NCBI GenBank assembly: GCA_013204605.1
Contig: JABMNI010000070.1
Location: forward strand, 1 to 33,439
Reading direction: 5' to 3'
Length of the DNA stretch: 33,439 bases
DNA from: Ignavibacteria bacterium
GTDB lineage: Bacteria > Bacteroidota > Ignavibacteria > Kapaibacteriales > Kapaibacteriaceae
A model generated the notes under the pieces. It made no database searches. It had not been told where the DNA came from and was given only the letters and a program-made list of their open reading frames with translations. Shown piece after piece: positions 32,251 through 33,439 of this stretch. Numbering within the stretch: the first letter of the stretch is position 1; every line of letters starts with the position of its first letter. The position numbers were made by a program, and so were the translations under genes.

Positions 32251-33336
32251 TTGCCAAAGAAACACATTAACGCACAGCCCGATTTAGTAGATGACGATGG
32301 CGTTCGGCTGTTCTTCAAGCCTGTACAAAAAAAGGCCGAAAAGACACGTACTAAGATCAAACGAAGTAAGTCGTTAGATAACAATGCTGTTAGTGGAATA
32401 GTAGTCTCGCCGGCAGGTCCAAAATGGTGGGTAAAGGGGCTAGATGCTAGTTTGCTATGCACGGTATCTGGTACGGTAGACTGTAGTCACACCTCAACCA
32501 TGGTTGCCGTGGGCGATAGGGTTTGGGTGGTACCACTCGTGGAGGACGAGGGCGCAGATGGCGAAGTCGTACACCAGAATGAAGCGATGATTGTAAAAGT
32601 TGAACCTCGTTCAACCTTGTTATCGAGGAAAGCTGCCGGAAAACAGGACAAAGAGCAGGTTTTAGTGGCTAACGTCAATCAGTTGTGCGTTGTGGTTTCT
32701 ACCGTGATGCCTACATACAATAAGAGGTTGATAGACCGATACTTGATTGCTGCAGACAAAGGTGACCTGCGGCCAATAATTGTAGTGAACAAGACCGATT
32801 TGCTGGCTGATGAGTTCCAGCAGGACGTTATCGATGATTTTGATGTTTATGCAAATAAACTCGGGATTCCCGTACTAATGGTAAGTGCAGCAAAAAACAC
32901 CGGCATCGAAGAACTCGAAGCGCACCTAACTGGAGCAGAGACTCTGTTCAGCGGTCCATCGGGTGTAGGGAAGTCTTCATTAATTAACCGACTAACCAAA
33001 TCCAACCTTCGAATAGGCGATATATCCGAGTACTATGAAAAGGGTACCCATACCACCACGGGTGCTTTACGGATTGAACTCCCATGTGGGGGTGCCATTG
33101 TAGACTCACCGGGTCTGCGGGAATTTGCGATCTGGGACCTCGATCCCCAAGAAGTGCAATTTTATTTTGAGGAGTTTATTCCCTACACCACCAAATGTAG
33201 GTTCACGTCGTGCACGCACACACACGAGCCCGACTGTGCCGTAAAAGAGGCGGTCGACAATGGCGAACTCGACGTTGAGCGGTACCTAAGTTACATGTAC
33301 ATTTTACATGGAAATGCAGACGAACACGAACGATAG
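32251..33336 (+). CDS. rsgA: Ribosome small-subunit GTPase RsgA
   Basis: Circularly permuted GTPase that checks late 30S assembly (361 residues). Order visible: a basic N-terminal extension (1-45), an OB-fold (about 46-130), G4 NKTD (180-183), P-loop GPSGVGKS (235-242), G2-like THTTTGA (266-272), G3 DSPG (285-288), and a zinc motif with C316, C321, H323 and C329 (KCRFTSCTHTHEPDC). The start is TTG at 32251; no in-frame ATG occurs before residue 84, inside the OB-fold, and the frame is open up to 32185. No good ribosome site precedes it, so the exact start is uncertain. Divergent from recJ. Confidence 0.95.
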   Translation: MPKKHINAQPDLVDDDGVRLFFKPVQKKAEKTRTKIKRSKSLDNNAVSGIVVSPAGPKWWVKGLDASLLCTVSGTVDCSHTSTMVAVGDRVWVVPLVEDEGADGEVVHQNEAMIVKVEPRSTLLSRKAAGKQDKEQVLVANVNQLCVVVSTVMPTYNKRLIDRYLIAADKGDLRPIIVVNKTDLLADEFQQDVIDDFDVYANKLGIPVLMVSAAKNTGIEELEAHLTGAETLFSGPSGVGKSSLINRLTKSNLRIGDISEYYEKGTHTTTGALRIELPCGGAIVDSPGLREFAIWDLDPQEVQFYFEEFIPYTTKCRFTSCTHTHEPDCAVKEAVDNGELDVERYLSYMYILHGNADEHER

Positions 33337-33337
33337 G

Positions 33338-33367
33338 TTGTCAGGCTAAATCTAATTCGTACTTTTG
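33338..33367 (+). promoter_or_regulatory. Bacteroidota-type promoter of tRNA-Ser
   Basis: TTG (33338-33340), exactly 19 nt, then TACTTTTG (33360-33367). It begins directly after the rsgA stop and lies 18 nt ahead of the tRNA. Confidence 0.8.
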
Positions 33368-33385
33368 TGGCCCAAAGTTCAACAC

Positions 33386-33439
33386 GGAGAGGTGCGAGAG
33401 TGGTTGAATCGGGCGGTCTCGAAAACCGCTATAAGAGCA
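33386..33439 (+). tRNA. tRNA-Ser (anticodon CGA), cut by the window end
   Basis: Begins GGAGAGG. The D region GCGAGAGTGGTTGAATCGGGC is followed by anticodon stem GCGGT/ACCGC with loop CTCGAAA, anticodon CGA. The start of the long variable arm (TATAAGAGCA) is visible, as expected for tRNA-Ser. The T arm and 3' acceptor half lie outside the window. Confidence 0.9.

Overview
The window is a chromosomal segment of a bacterium from the Bacteroidota/Chlorobiota (FCB) side of the tree. Four things point there. Two secreted proteins end in type-A type IX secretion (T9SS) sorting domains. The IspG is the long form with an inserted domain. Shine-Dalgarno sites are scarce. Several promoters fit the Bacteroidota pattern TTG/TTTG - 19 nt - TAnnTTTG instead of the usual -35/-10. 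A lineage near Ignavibacteria or 'Kapabacteria' would fit, but the sequence alone does not prove the rank. No rRNA, CRISPR, insertion sequence, prophage or integrase was seen; most of the content is housekeeping.

Layout. 2-5488 (+) is the 3' part of a giant secreted T9SS cargo protein that starts before the window. 5489-6035 is a non-coding gap. 6036-8456 (+) is mreB-mreC-mreD (cell shape), followed by smc (8589-12140) and a small exported protein (12209-12736). 12750-14137 (-) is a divergent, shortened aspartokinase translationally coupled to an 81-residue unknown protein. 14240-14944 (+) is a ribosomal-protein cluster: a 57-residue basic protein that may be a bL38/DUF4295 relative, then rpmE and rpsR. 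15020-16033 (-) is a cytosolic protein with two 4Fe-4S clusters resembling reductive dehalogenases and QueG. 16137-17805 (+) is tRNA-Gln, prs and rplY, ending in a clear terminator.

18128-27337 (-) is a tightly packed run of eight genes, read from high to low coordinates: a T9SS-targeted PQQ-type sugar dehydrogenase, yebC, ruvC, a CPA1 Na+/H+ antiporter, gapA, pgk, a rhomboid protease and ispG. It has a promoter and a 16-bp palindrome at its head and a terminator at its tail. Junctions are 1-nt overlaps or gaps of 1-28 nt, except 76 nt before gapA. 27529-32161 (-) is recJ followed one base later by a Dna2-like nuclease-helicase. 32251-33336 (+) is rsgA, and the window ends inside a tRNA-Ser gene.

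Most interesting signals: (1) an 8-bp word, AGCCCC[C/T]T, occurs 14 times on both strands, in several reading frames and in two intergenic sites, about ten times a composition-based expectation; three copies share a 12-mer in three different reading frames. (2) Promoters with exact 19-nt spacing. (3) A recJ-Dna2-like nuclease pair. (4) Decaying minisatellite-like peptide repeats inside two enzymes (IspG and the helicase). (5) A possible bL38-like ribosomal protein. (6) A cytosolic RdhA-like Fe-S protein. (7) An aspartokinase with altered active-site motifs. No complete new multi-gene system is evident; these are leads.
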